The notes beneath the pieces were generated by a model. It did not search any database and was not told the origin of the DNA. It was given only the letters and a program-made list of their open reading frames with translations. Position numbers and translations under genes: made by a program. A stretch of DNA of 33,061 nt, taken from positions 1 to 33,061 of the forward strand of contig NZ_BBWH01000042.1 in the NCBI RefSeq assembly GCF_001463705.1. The letters run 5' to 3'. Position 1 is the first letter of the stretch. Every line of letters starts with the position of its first letter. The stretch comes from Aureimonas sp. AU12 (GTDB lineage: Bacteria > Pseudomonadota > Alphaproteobacteria > Rhizobiales > Rhizobiaceae). Of the stretch, positions 6,988 through 15,568 are shown piece by piece.

Positions 6988-8719
6988 AACCGAGGACGCC
7001 AAGGCTCCCGAGCGCGACACCGAGCCGGCCATGCTGCGCGAAAGCGCGCAGGTCGGCGGCGCCGCGCCGGCCGATCTCATGCCCGACGGTTCGGCCGTGC
7101 GCCGGTGGCGCGGCGCGCCGATGCCGGCGCCCGCCCCCTTCGTGCCCAAGCCCGCCTGGCTCGCCGCCTGCTACATCATCGCCTCGACCATGATCGCGAT
7201 GACGCAGGGGCTCGGCCTCAACCTCGTCACCGCCAATCTCTACCAGATCCAGGGACCGCTCGGCGCCACGCTGAACGAGACCGTCTGGCTCTCGGCCGCC
7301 TATCTCGCGCCCAATGTCAGCCTGACGCTGCTGCTGACGAAGATGCGCGCCCAGTTCGGCCTCCGCAATTTCGCCACCGCCGCGATCCTCGCCTTCGTGG
7401 CGGTCGCTTCGCTGCACCTCACCGTCGACGACATCCAGTCGGCGATCGTGGTGCGGTTCTTCGCCGGCGTCGCGGCCTCGCCGATGTCCTCGCTCGCCTT
7501 CCTCTACATGCTGGAATCCTTCCCGCCGGAGCGCAAGATGACGGTGGGGGTCAGCTTGGCGATGACCAACCTGTCGATCGCCGCACCGCTGGCGCGCCTC
7601 GTCTCGCCCCGCCTGCTCGATCTCGGCGACTGGAACGGCCTGTTCCTGCTGGAGACGGCACTGGCGCTCGTCAGTTTCTGCCTCATCCGCCTCCTGCCGC
7701 TGAACTCGCCGCCGAAGACGCCGGTGATCGAGCCGATGGACGTCGTGAACTACGTCTTCATCGCCGTCGGGCTCGGCTCGATCGCTGTGGTGGCGACGGT
7801 CGGCCCCTTCTACTGGTGGTTCGAGGCACCGTGGATCGGTGGGCTTCTCGCCGTCGGCGTCGCCAGCCTGACGGTGGCGGTGGTGATCGAGCTCAACCGC
7901 GCCAACCCGCTCATCGACATCCGCTGGATCACCTCGCGCGAGATCCTGCACTTCGCCGGGACGCTGCTGCTCTTCCGCCTGCTCCTGTCCGAGCAGGCGA
8001 GCGGAGCCACCGGCTTCTTCCAGGTGCTCGGCCTGAAGAACGAGCAGATGACGACGCTCTATCTGGTGATGATCGGCTCAGCCGTCGCCGCCGGGTTGGT
8101 CTGCACGCTCATCGTGCGGCCGGGACGCGCGCCCTACATCCACATCGTGGCGCTGTCCTTCCTCATCGCGGGATCGCTGATGGATGCGCAGGCGACCGTG
8201 CTGACGCGGCCCGAGCAGATGTATCTCAGCCAAGGGTTGATCTCGGCCGCCGGCGTCCTCTTCCTGCCGCCGGCCATGGCGGTGGGCTTCGGCTCGGCGA
8301 TGAAGAAGGGAATGAACTACATCCTCTCCTTCCTCATCGTCTTCCTCACCACGCAGTCGCTCGGCGGGGCCATCGGCTCGGCCGTCTTCCGTACCTTCGT
8401 CACCGTCCGCGAGAAGTTTCACTCGAACCAGATCGCCGAGTCGGTCGTGCTCTCCGATCCCGTGGTGGCGGCGCGCATTGCGCAGCTCGGCGCCGCCTAT
8501 GCGCGGGTTCTGCCCGATGCCGCCCTGCGGCAGGCGGAGGGGCTGGCGCTGCTCGGCACGCAGGCCACCCAGCAGGCCAACGTCCTCGCCTATAACGACG
8601 CGTTCCTCGCGACCGCCGTGCTCGCCGCGCTGGGTCTCGCCGCGCTTCTCCTCCATCTTGCGGTCACCGTGCTGCGCACCCGCCTCGCGCCCAGCCCGTC
8701 TGCCGCCGTCCCGTCCTGA
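6977..8719 (+). CDS. EmrB-like MFS multidrug transporter (DHA2 type)
   Basis: A 580-aa integral membrane protein starting MDARTEDAKAPERDTEPAML. A soluble N-terminal extension of about 55 residues precedes many hydrophobic helices (for example AACYIIASTMIAMTQGLGLN, ATAAILAFVAVASLHLTV, FLATAVLAALGLAALLLHLA). The length and the paired HlyD-type adaptor fit the 14-helix DHA2/EmrB group, which exports drugs by proton antiport. GGAGG lies 9 nt upstream of the ATG, and the start overlaps the MarR gene. A membrane-fusion protein follows after 42 bp, but no TolC-like outer-membrane factor is encoded nearby, so one must be shared from elsewhere. The canonical DHA motifs are not well conserved by eye, so substrates cannot be predicted. 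Confidence 0.88.
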   Translation: MDARTEDAKAPERDTEPAMLRESAQVGGAAPADLMPDGSAVRRWRGAPMPAPAPFVPKPAWLAACYIIASTMIAMTQGLGLNLVTANLYQIQGPLGATLNETVWLSAAYLAPNVSLTLLLTKMRAQFGLRNFATAAILAFVAVASLHLTVDDIQSAIVVRFFAGVAASPMSSLAFLYMLESFPPERKMTVGVSLAMTNLSIAAPLARLVSPRLLDLGDWNGLFLLETALALVSFCLIRLLPLNSPPKTPVIEPMDVVNYVFIAVGLGSIAVVATVGPFYWWFEAPWIGGLLAVGVASLTVAVVIELNRANPLIDIRWITSREILHFAGTLLLFRLLLSEQASGATGFFQVLGLKNEQMTTLYLVMIGSAVAAGLVCTLIVRPGRAPYIHIVALSFLIAGSLMDAQATVLTRPEQMYLSQGLISAAGVLFLPPAMAVGFGSAMKKGMNYILSFLIVFLTTQSLGGAIGSAVFRTFVTVREKFHSNQIAESVVLSDPVVAARIAQLGAAYARVLPDAALRQAEGLALLGTQATQQANVLAYNDAFLATAVLAALGLAALLLHLAVTVLRTRLAPSPSAAVPS

Positions 8720-8761
8720 ATCCGCCCGTTCGCCCGCAAGGCCCGCCCCAAGGTCGCCCCG

Positions 8762-9856
8762 ATGAAGCTTTCCCAGACGCTCTCCACCCTCACGGCCCTC
8801 GCGGTCGGCCTCGCGGGCGTCGCGCTCGTGCTCTACGCCTGGCGCCTGCCGCCCTTCGCCACCAGCGTCGAGACCACGAACGACGCCTTCGTGCGTGGAC
8901 AGGTGACGGTGCTCTCGCCGCAGCTGGCGGGCTACATCGCGGAGGTCGCGGTGCAGGACTATGCGAGCGTCGAGGAGGGCCAGCTCATAGCCCGGATCGA
9001 CGACCGGATCTTCGCGCAGAAGCTGGCGCAAGCGAAGGCGACGCTGGCGGGCCAGAAGGCGCAGCTCGCCAATTCGCAGCAGCAGCGCCGCTCCGGGGTC
9101 GCCAAGGTCGCGGCCAGCGAGGCGGCGGTGGCGAGCGCCCAGTCCGCCGTCGACACGGCCGAGGCCAACTACGCCCGCATCTCGCCGCTCGCCCGGCAGG
9201 GCTACGTCCCCGGCAGCGATCTCGATGTCGCCACCCGCACCCGCGATCAGGCGGCGGCTGCGCTCGACCAGTCGAAGGCCGCGCTCGAGGTCTCGCGCCA
9301 GGACCTGCAGACGGTGATCGTCGGGCGCCAGTCGCTCGAGGCCGCGGTGGAGGGCGCCGAGGCCTCCGTGCAGCTCGCCGAGATCGATCTCGGCAACACC
9401 CGCATCACCGCGCCCAAGGCCGGCCGGCTCGGCGAGGTCGGCGTCAAGCTCGGGCAATACGTGCAGGCCGGCACGCAGCTGACCAGCCTCGTGCCCGCCG
9501 TGGTCTGGATCGTGGCGAACTTCAAGGAGACGCAGCTGCCCGGCATGAGCATCGGCCAGCCCGTGCGCTTTACCGTGGACGCGCTCGGCGGGCGCGAGAT
9601 GACCGGCCATGTCGAGCGCTTCGCGCCGGCCACGGGCTCGGAGTTCGCGGTGCTGAAACCCGACAACGCCACCGGCAATTTCACCAAGGTCGCCCAGCGC
9701 GTTCCCGTGCGGATCGCCATCGACGGCAGCCCGGAGGCGACCGCCGACCTCGCACCCGGCATGTCGGTCGTCGTGCGGCTGGACACGCGGGCGACGGGCG
9801 TGGCCACCGACACGGCCGCCGCCGCACCGGCCGGGGCGACACACGCGGTCGACTAA
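8762..9856 (+). CDS. EmrA/HlyD-like periplasmic adaptor protein
   Basis: A 364-aa membrane-fusion protein. It has one N-terminal signal anchor (LTALAVGLAGVALVLYAWRL), then the split biotinyl-lipoyl domain (TTNDAFVRGQVTVLSPQLAG, IAEVAVQDYASVEEGQLIAR) and a long Ala/Gln-rich coiled-coil hairpin (about residues 80-200). The second lipoyl half (ITAPKAGRLGEVGVKLGQYV) and a beta-barrel region (VPAVVWIVANFKETQLPGMS) follow. EmrA-type adaptors join an inner-membrane MFS pump to an outer-membrane channel. It is 42 bp downstream of the EmrB-like gene, with a weak AAGG site before the ATG, and is the last gene of the operon. Confidence 0.93.
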   Translation: MKLSQTLSTLTALAVGLAGVALVLYAWRLPPFATSVETTNDAFVRGQVTVLSPQLAGYIAEVAVQDYASVEEGQLIARIDDRIFAQKLAQAKATLAGQKAQLANSQQQRRSGVAKVAASEAAVASAQSAVDTAEANYARISPLARQGYVPGSDLDVATRTRDQAAAALDQSKAALEVSRQDLQTVIVGRQSLEAAVEGAEASVQLAEIDLGNTRITAPKAGRLGEVGVKLGQYVQAGTQLTSLVPAVVWIVANFKETQLPGMSIGQPVRFTVDALGGREMTGHVERFAPATGSEFAVLKPDNATGNFTKVAQRVPVRIAIDGSPEATADLAPGMSVVVRLDTRATGVATDTAAAAPAGATHAVD

Positions 9857-9867
9857 TTGGCTCCAGC

Positions 9868-9909
9868 GGTTTGATTTAGGCTCAAACCTACTAGCGAAGC
9901 TGGTAGGTT
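9868..9909 (+). promoter_or_regulatory. Two overlapping, mutually exclusive hairpins after the efflux operon
   Basis: Hairpin 1 pairs GGTTTGA (9868-9874) with TCAAACC (9882-9888) around a 7-nt loop. Hairpin 2 pairs 9885-9895 with 9899-9909 (11 bp, one G-T) around GAA. They compete for bases 9885-9888, as in attenuators. No U-run follows. The structure begins 11 bp after the adaptor stop codon and sits about 190 bp upstream of the histidine kinase start. The rest of 9910-10098 shows no clear gene or promoter. Confidence 0.5.
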
Positions 9910-10098
9910 CCGGTCTCGCGCCCGGACCGGGACTGGCCTAGTCTCCCGGCTTGGGGCTCTGGCCGGACGTGGCGCGACGATGATCTTTCCTTCTGCGAAG
10001 CCGGCTTTCTCGGGAGGCTGCGGACGGCCGTCGGCTCCGTGTCCCACAGCCCCGATCCCGTCGCGCAGTGGCGTTGCGGCCGCTTGCGGGGCCGCGCG

Positions 10099-11958
10099 AT
10101 GAGTGAAAGTGCGGACGGGTCGGCGCAGTTCGACGCGCTGGCTCGCTACGATGTCGTCGACACCGCTGCCGAGCCGGCCTTCGACGATGTCGTGGCGCTG
10201 GCGGCGCGCATCTGCGAGGCGCCGATGGCCTCGATCAGCCTCGTCGACGGACGGCGCCAATGGTTCAAGTCGCAGATCGGCCTCGGCGTCGCCGAGACCG
10301 CGATCGACGTGTCCGTCTGCGCGCGGATCCTCGATCAGCCCGGCATCAGCGTCCTGCCCGATCTCACCCTCGACCCGCGCTTCAGCGACCTTCGCCGCGA
10401 CACCGCGCTCGGGCGCCTGCGCTTCTATGCCGGCTGCCCGCTCGTCACCGCCGACGGCATCGCCATCGGGGCGCTCGCCGTGCTCGACGTCCAGCCTCGG
10501 CCGGACGGCCTGAGCGATCTTCAGGTGATGACGCTGGAGGTGCTGGGCCGGCAGGTGATGCAGCTCATCGAAAACCGGCGCGTGCTGCGCGAGCGCAACG
10601 AGAGCGAATCGCAGTTCCGGGTTCTCACCGACTCGATGCCGCAGATGATCTGGACGACGCGGCCGGACGGGTTCCACGATTTCTACAACGAGCGCTGGTA
10701 CGAGTTCACCGGCATGCCCCACGGCTCCACCGACGGCGAGGGCTGGAACGGCATGTTCCATCCCGATGACCGCGAGCGGGCCTTCGCCGCCTTCCGCCAC
10801 TGCCTCGCCACTGGCGATCTCTACGAGATCGAGTACCGGCTGCGCCATCATAGCGGCGAGTATCGCTGGGTGCTCGGACGCGCCGTGCCGTTGCGCGACG
10901 CCGCCGGCCAGATCTCGCGCTGGTTCGGCACCTGCACCGACATTCACGCCATCAAGCGCACGGAGACCGCGCTGGCCGACAGCGAGGAGCGCTTCCGCAC
11001 GCTGATCGAGGTGGCGCCGCAGGTCGTCTGGTTCGCGGGGCCCGACGGCGCGATCACCTATTCCAGCCCGCACTGGTACGACTATACCGGATGCGACCCG
11101 GCCCAGGGCATCGACGAGACCTGGGCGCAGGCGGTGCCGGCCGAGCACCGGGGGCGCCTGGAGGCGGCCTGGGCAACGGCGCTCGGTGCCGGCGACGCCT
11201 ATGAGATCGAGATCCCCTTCCGCCGCCGCGACGGTGCCTTCCGCTGGTTTCTCGTGCGGGCCCAGCCGGTGCGCGACAGGGCCGGGCGCATCGAGCGCTG
11301 GGCCGGGATCAGCATCGACATCCACGAGAGACGGCAGGCCGAGGAGGCGGGCGATCTTCTGGCGCGCGAACTCGCCCACCGCATCAAGAACATCTTCGCG
11401 GTCATCGCCAGTCTCGTCGCCGTGTCGGCGCGCGGCGACCCGGCGGTGCGCCCCTATGCCGATGCCCTGCGCCAGCGCCTCTCGACGCTGGCCCTCGCGC
11501 ACGACTACGTCCGCCCGCACAGCGAGGCCTCGCGGCCCGAGCCGCTGGCGGTCACGATCCACGGCCTCCTCGCCACCCTCCTCGACGCCTATCGCGACGG
11601 CGAGGACGAGCCGCGCATCGCGATCACGGGTCCCGATCACCCGATCGGTGCGCGGGCCGCCACCGCCATGGCGCTCATCGTCCACGAGCAGGCGACGAAC
11701 GCGATGAAATACGGCGCGCTGTCTCTCGATGGGGGCCGGGTCGGCATTGAGACGCGGATCATGGCGGAGACGATCGAGATCCACTGGCGCGAATCGGGTG
11801 GCCCGCCGATCACCGGCGCTCCGACACGGCGCGGCTTCGGCACGGTGCTCGCCGAGCGCAGTGCCAGCGGCCAGCTCGGCGGCGAGATGCGGCACGACTG
11901 GAAGCCCGAGGGCCTGCGCTCGGTGCTCGCCGTGCCGCTCGCAAGCTTGCGCGACTGA
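10099..11958 (+). CDS. GAF-PAS-PAS HWE-family sensor histidine kinase
   Basis: A 619-aa cytoplasmic sensor from MSESADGSAQFDALARYDVV. A GAF domain (about 15-160; SISLVDGRRQWFKSQIGLGV, FYAGCPLVTADGIAIGALAV) is followed by two PAS/PAC units (about 170-290 and 295-410) that end in WFGTCTDIHAIKR and WAGISIDIHERRQ. The kinase module is of the HWE class. The phosphoacceptor is H427 in ELAHRIKNIFAVI. The N-box is HEQATNAMKYGALS (H529), and the W-x-E motif is in HWRESGGPPITG (W563). There is no transmembrane helix and no receiver domain. An in-frame GTG at 10039 is an alternative start, but MSES is closer to the family start. HWE kinases often feed light, redox or general-stress signalling. A receiver-less PAS-LuxR regulator follows 130 bp downstream. 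Confidence 0.9.
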   Translation: MSESADGSAQFDALARYDVVDTAAEPAFDDVVALAARICEAPMASISLVDGRRQWFKSQIGLGVAETAIDVSVCARILDQPGISVLPDLTLDPRFSDLRRDTALGRLRFYAGCPLVTADGIAIGALAVLDVQPRPDGLSDLQVMTLEVLGRQVMQLIENRRVLRERNESESQFRVLTDSMPQMIWTTRPDGFHDFYNERWYEFTGMPHGSTDGEGWNGMFHPDDRERAFAAFRHCLATGDLYEIEYRLRHHSGEYRWVLGRAVPLRDAAGQISRWFGTCTDIHAIKRTETALADSEERFRTLIEVAPQVVWFAGPDGAITYSSPHWYDYTGCDPAQGIDETWAQAVPAEHRGRLEAAWATALGAGDAYEIEIPFRRRDGAFRWFLVRAQPVRDRAGRIERWAGISIDIHERRQAEEAGDLLARELAHRIKNIFAVIASLVAVSARGDPAVRPYADALRQRLSTLALAHDYVRPHSEASRPEPLAVTIHGLLATLLDAYRDGEDEPRIAITGPDHPIGARAATAMALIVHEQATNAMKYGALSLDGGRVGIETRIMAETIEIHWRESGGPPITGAPTRRGFGTVLAERSASGQLGGEMRHDWKPEGLRSVLAVPLASLRD

Positions 11959-12088
11959 CGCACGAAGCCGGGGACGGCGGGGCCTTGCCGGCTCTCCCGC
12001 TCTCGTCAGCGGCGCCCCGATCTGCAACATCCTCGCTCGCGGACCGCCCGTTCGTTTCGCCCTCGACGTGACCTGCCGGGAGACGGCC

Positions 12089-13585
12089 ATGCCCCAGATG
12101 ACCCGCGACCATCGCCAGCTTCACCAGCTGATCGCCGGCCTGACGGACGGGATCGTCATCATCGATGTCGATCAGACGATTCTCTGGGCCAACGACGCAG
12201 CGATCCGCATGCACGGTGTCAAGCGGCTCGCCGATCTCGGCCGCAACCTCGACGACTATCGCGAGCGCTTCCGCCTCGCCACTCGCGACAAGCGCCCACT
12301 CGGGCAGGACGACATCGCCATCGACCGGGTGATCGGCGGCGAGGAGAGCGTCGCCGTCATCGTCGAGGTGGTGCCGGCCGACGACCCCGACGATCTGCGC
12401 ATTCACTCGATCCGCTTCCAGGTCATCACCGACGAGGCCGGCGACCCCGATTATCTCGTGATGGTGGTGGAGGACGAGACGGCGCGCGTCGAGGCCGAAG
12501 ACCGGTTCGAGAGCGCCTTCAACGCCAACCCGGCCCCCGCCCTCATCTGCCGCCTGTCGGACCTGCGCTTCGTGCGCGTCAACCAGGGCTTCGCCGAAAT
12601 GACGGGCTACAAGCGCTCCGACATCGTCGGACGCTCCGCCTACGAGCTCGACGTGCTGGCGGGCTCGCGCGACCGGGAGCAGGCGATCGAGCGCCTGCGC
12701 GAGGGCCGGACGATCCCGCAGACGGAAGCCGATCTCGCGCTGCCGGACGGAGGCGACAAGCGCGTGCTCGTCGCCGGCCAGCCGATCGCCATCGCCGACG
12801 AGCACTGCATGCTCTTCACCTTCGCCGATCTCGAGCCGCGGCGTCTGGCCGAGCGGGCTTTGCGCCAGAGCGAGGAGCGCTTCGCCAAGGCCTTCCGGCT
12901 GTCGCCGGCGGCCTGTGCCATCTGCCGGCTCGAACCGCTGGGTTTCGTCGAGGTGAACGACGCCTTCGCCGAGCTTCTCGGGCGCAGCAAGGGCGAGATC
13001 CTCGGCCATGGCGCCGAGGTTCTGGCGGCCGGCGGCGAGGCACGCGAGCGGATCGGCGAGGCGTTGGCGCGCGAGGCGAGCGTGCGCGACCTCGACGTCG
13101 CCCTCCTCACCGCCTCGGGCGAGAGCGTCGACTGCCTGCTGGCCGCCGAGCGCATCCAGATCGACGACGAGGACTGCGTCCTCTGCGTGCTGCAGGACAT
13201 CACCGAGCGCAAGCGGACCGAGATCGAACTCGTCGCCGCGATCGAGACGGTGATGTCGGACACGTCCTGGTTCAGCCGGCGCATCGTCGAAAAGCTCGCC
13301 TCGCTGCGCCAGACCCCGGCCAATCCGTCACGCCGGGCCGATATCGACGACCTGTCGGAGCGCGAGCGGGGCGTCCTCGACCTCATCTGCCAAGGCCTCG
13401 GCGACAAGGAGATGGCGGCCGCCCTCAACCTGTCGCCCCACACGGTGCGCAACCACGTCGCCTCGCTCTATCGCAAGATCGGCGTCACCCGGCGCAGCGC
13501 CGCGATCGTCTGGGCGCGCGAGCGCGGCATCACCGGAAACGGCACGGCGACGAAACGCGCAGGCCACGACGGACGCGAGACGTGA
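12089..13585 (+). CDS. Triple-PAS LuxR-type transcriptional regulator
   Basis: A 498-aa protein starting MPQMTRDHRQLHQLIAGLTD. Three PAS-like segments can be read: about 10-125 (DGIVIIDVDQTILWANDAAI), 139-250 (RFVRVNQGFAEMTGYKRSDI) and 262-385 (FVEVNDAFAELLGRSKGEIL, ending in LQDITERKRTE). A short helical linker leads to a C-terminal LuxR/GerE helix-turn-helix (about 421-485; LSERERGVLDLICQGLGDKE, SPHTVRNHVASLYRKIGV). There is no receiver domain, so the signal is probably sensed directly by the PAS domains. GGGAGA lies 6 nt before the ATG. It is the same strand as the HWE kinase, 130 bp downstream; the spacer has no obvious promoter, so cotranscription is plausible. The target genes are unknown. 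Confidence 0.88.
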   Translation: MPQMTRDHRQLHQLIAGLTDGIVIIDVDQTILWANDAAIRMHGVKRLADLGRNLDDYRERFRLATRDKRPLGQDDIAIDRVIGGEESVAVIVEVVPADDPDDLRIHSIRFQVITDEAGDPDYLVMVVEDETARVEAEDRFESAFNANPAPALICRLSDLRFVRVNQGFAEMTGYKRSDIVGRSAYELDVLAGSRDREQAIERLREGRTIPQTEADLALPDGGDKRVLVAGQPIAIADEHCMLFTFADLEPRRLAERALRQSEERFAKAFRLSPAACAICRLEPLGFVEVNDAFAELLGRSKGEILGHGAEVLAAGGEARERIGEALAREASVRDLDVALLTASGESVDCLLAAERIQIDDEDCVLCVLQDITERKRTEIELVAAIETVMSDTSWFSRRIVEKLASLRQTPANPSRRADIDDLSERERGVLDLICQGLGDKEMAAALNLSPHTVRNHVASLYRKIGVTRRSAAIVWARERGITGNGTATKRAGHDGRET

Positions 13586-13610
13586 GGGGGCGCCGGCGAC
13601 GGGAGCGGCG

Positions 13611-14402
13611 TCAGCCGCCCGCGGGCTCGGTGCCCGGCCGGGGGGCCATCCGACTGGCGTCGGGAATCGCCAGCGGACCCGGCAGGCGGATCGCCAGATT
13701 GTAGCGCGGCACCTCGCCGGCCTCGCGCCAGAAGCGGATGATGGTGCCCTCGTCTTCCGCCTCGAAGGGTTCGAGCGCGGCGATCCTGCGGGCGAGATCG
13801 GAGGGCGCGGGCCAGGACATGCGCTCGAAGGCCGCCGAGACCGCCGCCGCGGCATCGCGCGCGGCGGCGTCGGCCGTCGCGGGGTCGAGAAGATTGAGCT
13901 TCATACGCATTTCGCGCACCGCCTCCGGGCCGGGGCCGCGCAGCATGGCGAAGGAGCGCGTCGCATCGCCGCCGTCGCCGGGCGCGGGATAGACCCGCTC
14001 GCCCGCGCATTCGGCACGCGCCTCGCCGAGCGCACTCCCCGTCCAGCCCTCCATCCGCCAGCCCGCCGCCGCGAAGGCGGCGCAGAGGGCACCCGGCGCC
14101 GCCCGCACCCCGCGCTCGAACGCCGGGCGCTCCGGCCCGACCGCGAGGTCGCGGAGCCAAGCCTGCGCATCGTCCACCACGAGCCCGGTCTCGCCCGCTT
14201 GCGAACCGGGTTCGGGCTCGGCCGGCACGGATCCGGGCAGCACCTGCGGCGGACGCACGGACACGAAGACCGGGCCGGTCCCGACGCCCAGACGCGGCAG
14301 CACGACGGCCAGCGCCACCGCAGCCACGCCGGCGACGACGGCCAGCCGTCCCACGGTCGCCGCAAGTTCGCGGTTCCAGAGCACCGCCGGGAGCTTCGAC
14401 AC
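13611..14402 (-). CDS. Membrane-anchored protein of unknown function
   Basis: A 263-aa protein from a GTG start, VSKLPAVLWNRELAATVGRL, chosen because AGGAGA stands 9 nt upstream. One N-terminal helix (LAVVAGVAAVALAVVLPRLG, about residues 20-40) anchors a periplasmic part of about 220 residues. That part has two cysteines in CAAFAAAGWRMEGW and ECAGERVYPAPG, and an alternating charged C-terminal half (RMKLNLLDPATADAAARD, IAALEPFEAEDEGTIIRFWR). It may belong to a Rhizobiales DUF such as DUF6030, but I cannot confirm that by eye. An alternative ATG lies at 14456 inside the shared palindrome. It is convergent with the PAS-LuxR gene and divergent from the next gene. Confidence 0.7.
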   Translation of the reverse strand: MSKLPAVLWNRELAATVGRLAVVAGVAAVALAVVLPRLGVGTGPVFVSVRPPQVLPGSVPAEPEPGSQAGETGLVVDDAQAWLRDLAVGPERPAFERGVRAAPGALCAAFAAAGWRMEGWTGSALGEARAECAGERVYPAPGDGGDATRSFAMLRGPGPEAVREMRMKLNLLDPATADAAARDAAAAVSAAFERMSWPAPSDLARRIAALEPFEAEDEGTIIRFWREAGEVPRYNLAIRLPGPLAIPDASRMAPRPGTEPAGG

Positions 14403-14436
14403 GACCCGAGGTCTCCTCTCGTCTTCGATCCTGTTT

Positions 14437-14456
14437 ATGACTAAGCTTGTAGTCAT
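14437..14456. promoter_or_regulatory. Palindrome at a divergent start region
   Basis: ATGACTA (14437-14443), 6-bp spacer, TAGTCAT (14450-14456): perfect 7-bp arms forming a 20-bp operator-like palindrome. It lies between the divergent unknown genes and covers the ATG at 14455. It could be a dimeric-regulator site controlling both genes. Confidence 0.45.
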
Positions 14457-14787
14457 GAAGATCGAATCCGTCATCCGTTGGACCACGGCGCTCGTCGTGC
14501 TGGTTCCCCTGGTCGCATCGCGTCCCGCATCGGCCGACCAGCGCCTCGTCTGCAATCTCGGCGCGGCGGCCTGCCGCCAGCTCGACCGGCGAGCCGCGGA
14601 CGGCGACGATACGCAGGTCCGCGCCACCGGGAATGCCGCGATCGACCGCGCCCGCAACCGTCGCGCGCTCGTCAGCGCCCAACGGGCACGGGCCGACCGC
14701 ACGGCGCGTCAAAACCAGACATCGGGCCGATGCGACAACGGCGTGGTGATGCGCGGAGAGAACACCCGCGCGGTGCGCACCTGCTGA
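14455..14787 (+). CDS. Small secreted Arg/Ala-rich protein, unknown
   Basis: A 110-aa protein starting MKIESVIRWTTALVVLVPLV with a Sec signal peptide (cleavage likely after SRPASA). The mature part is strongly basic and polar (RRAADGDDTQVRATGNAAID, RALVSAQRARADRTARQ). It carries four cysteines (CNLGAAAC, GRCDNG and a C-terminal TC), which could form two disulfides in the periplasm. An ATG 18 bp earlier (14437) is in frame. Neither has a visible Shine-Dalgarno sequence, and the palindrome at 14437-14456 covers both. No family recognised. Confidence 0.6.
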   Translation: MKIESVIRWTTALVVLVPLVASRPASADQRLVCNLGAAACRQLDRRAADGDDTQVRATGNAAIDRARNRRALVSAQRARADRTARQNQTSGRCDNGVVMRGENTRAVRTC

Positions 14788-14805
14788 AGCGCCAACGAAA
14801 CGCCC

Positions 14806-15513
14806 TCAGCGGGCTTTCGCGGCTCCGCCGGACTTGGTGAGAAGATCGGGCCGGCGCTCCCCGGTGATCCGCTCGGCCTCCGCGCGGCGCCAGCGTTCCA
14901 CCGCACCATGGTCGCCCGAGCGCAGCACGGCCGGAATCTCGCGACCCTCCCAGATCGTCGGGCGCGTGTAATGCGGGTGCTCCAGCAGCCCGCCCTCGAA
15001 ACTCTCGGTGTCCCCCGACAACGCGTTGCCCATGACGCCCGGCAGCAGCCGCACAGCGGCGTCGAGCAGCACCATCGCCGCCATCTCGCCGCCCGACAGG
15101 ATGTAGTCGCCGATCGAGACCTCGATCAGGCCCCGCGCCTCGATCACCCGCTCGTCGACGCCCTCGAACCGGCCGCAGACGACCACGGCGCCCTCGCCCG
15201 CCGCGATCTCGCGCACTTGGCGCTGCGTCAACGGCCGGCCGCGCGGGCTCATCAGAAGGCGCGGCCGGGCATCGCCCTCGGGCGCCGCCGCGTCGATGGC
15301 GCGGGCGAGCACGTCGGCGCGCAGCACCATGCCGGGCGAGCCCCCGGCGGGCGTATCGTCGACGAGGCGATGTCGCCCCTCGCCGAACTCGCGGATGTTG
15401 ACGGTGTCGATCCGCCAGTCGCCGCGCTCGAGCGCCCGCCCCGCCAGCGAAACGCCGAGCGGGCCGGGAAACATCTCGGGATAGAGCGTGAGAATGGTGG
15501 CGCGAAAGCTCAT
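14806..15513 (-). CDS. trmD: tRNA (guanine-N1-)-methyltransferase
   Basis: A 235-aa SPOUT-class enzyme starting [20 protein letters not shown]. It makes m1G37 in tRNAs with G36G37, which prevents +1 frameshifting. Family signatures are [40 protein letters not shown] (SAM-binding trefoil knot) and [20 protein letters not shown]. The C-terminal domain has [20 protein letters not shown] and [18 protein letters not shown] precedes the ATG by 6 nt; an upstream in-frame ATG (15537) lacks family sequence. It normally follows rimM directly, but here an ABM-type gene lies between. Confidence 0.97.
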   Translation of the reverse strand: MSFRATILTLYPEMFPGPLGVSLAGRALERGDWRIDTVNIREFGEGRHRLVDDTPAGGSPGMVLRADVLARAIDAAAPEGDARPRLLMSPRGRPLTQRQVREIAAGEGAVVVCGRFEGVDERVIEARGLIEVSIGDYILSGGEMAAMVLLDAAVRLLPGVMGNALSGDTESFEGGLLEHPHYTRPTIWEGREIPAVLRSGDHGAVERWRRAEAERITGERRPDLLTKSGGAAKAR

Positions 15514-15568
15514 CGAGGCTCCGTCAGTTCGGATCAAAGCGACCGGCGGGGTGACGGACGGGTCGCGA

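Noticed and set aside
9893-9911. Minus-strand EcfG promoter (GGAAC...GGTT) after the efflux adaptor gene
   Set aside because: It would point into the end of the adaptor gene antisense and is explained by the hairpin arms.
9853-12090. 745-codon minus-strand frame opposite the HWE kinase
   Set aside because: The kinase carries all HWE boxes on the plus strand; the antisense frame has no recognisable motif.
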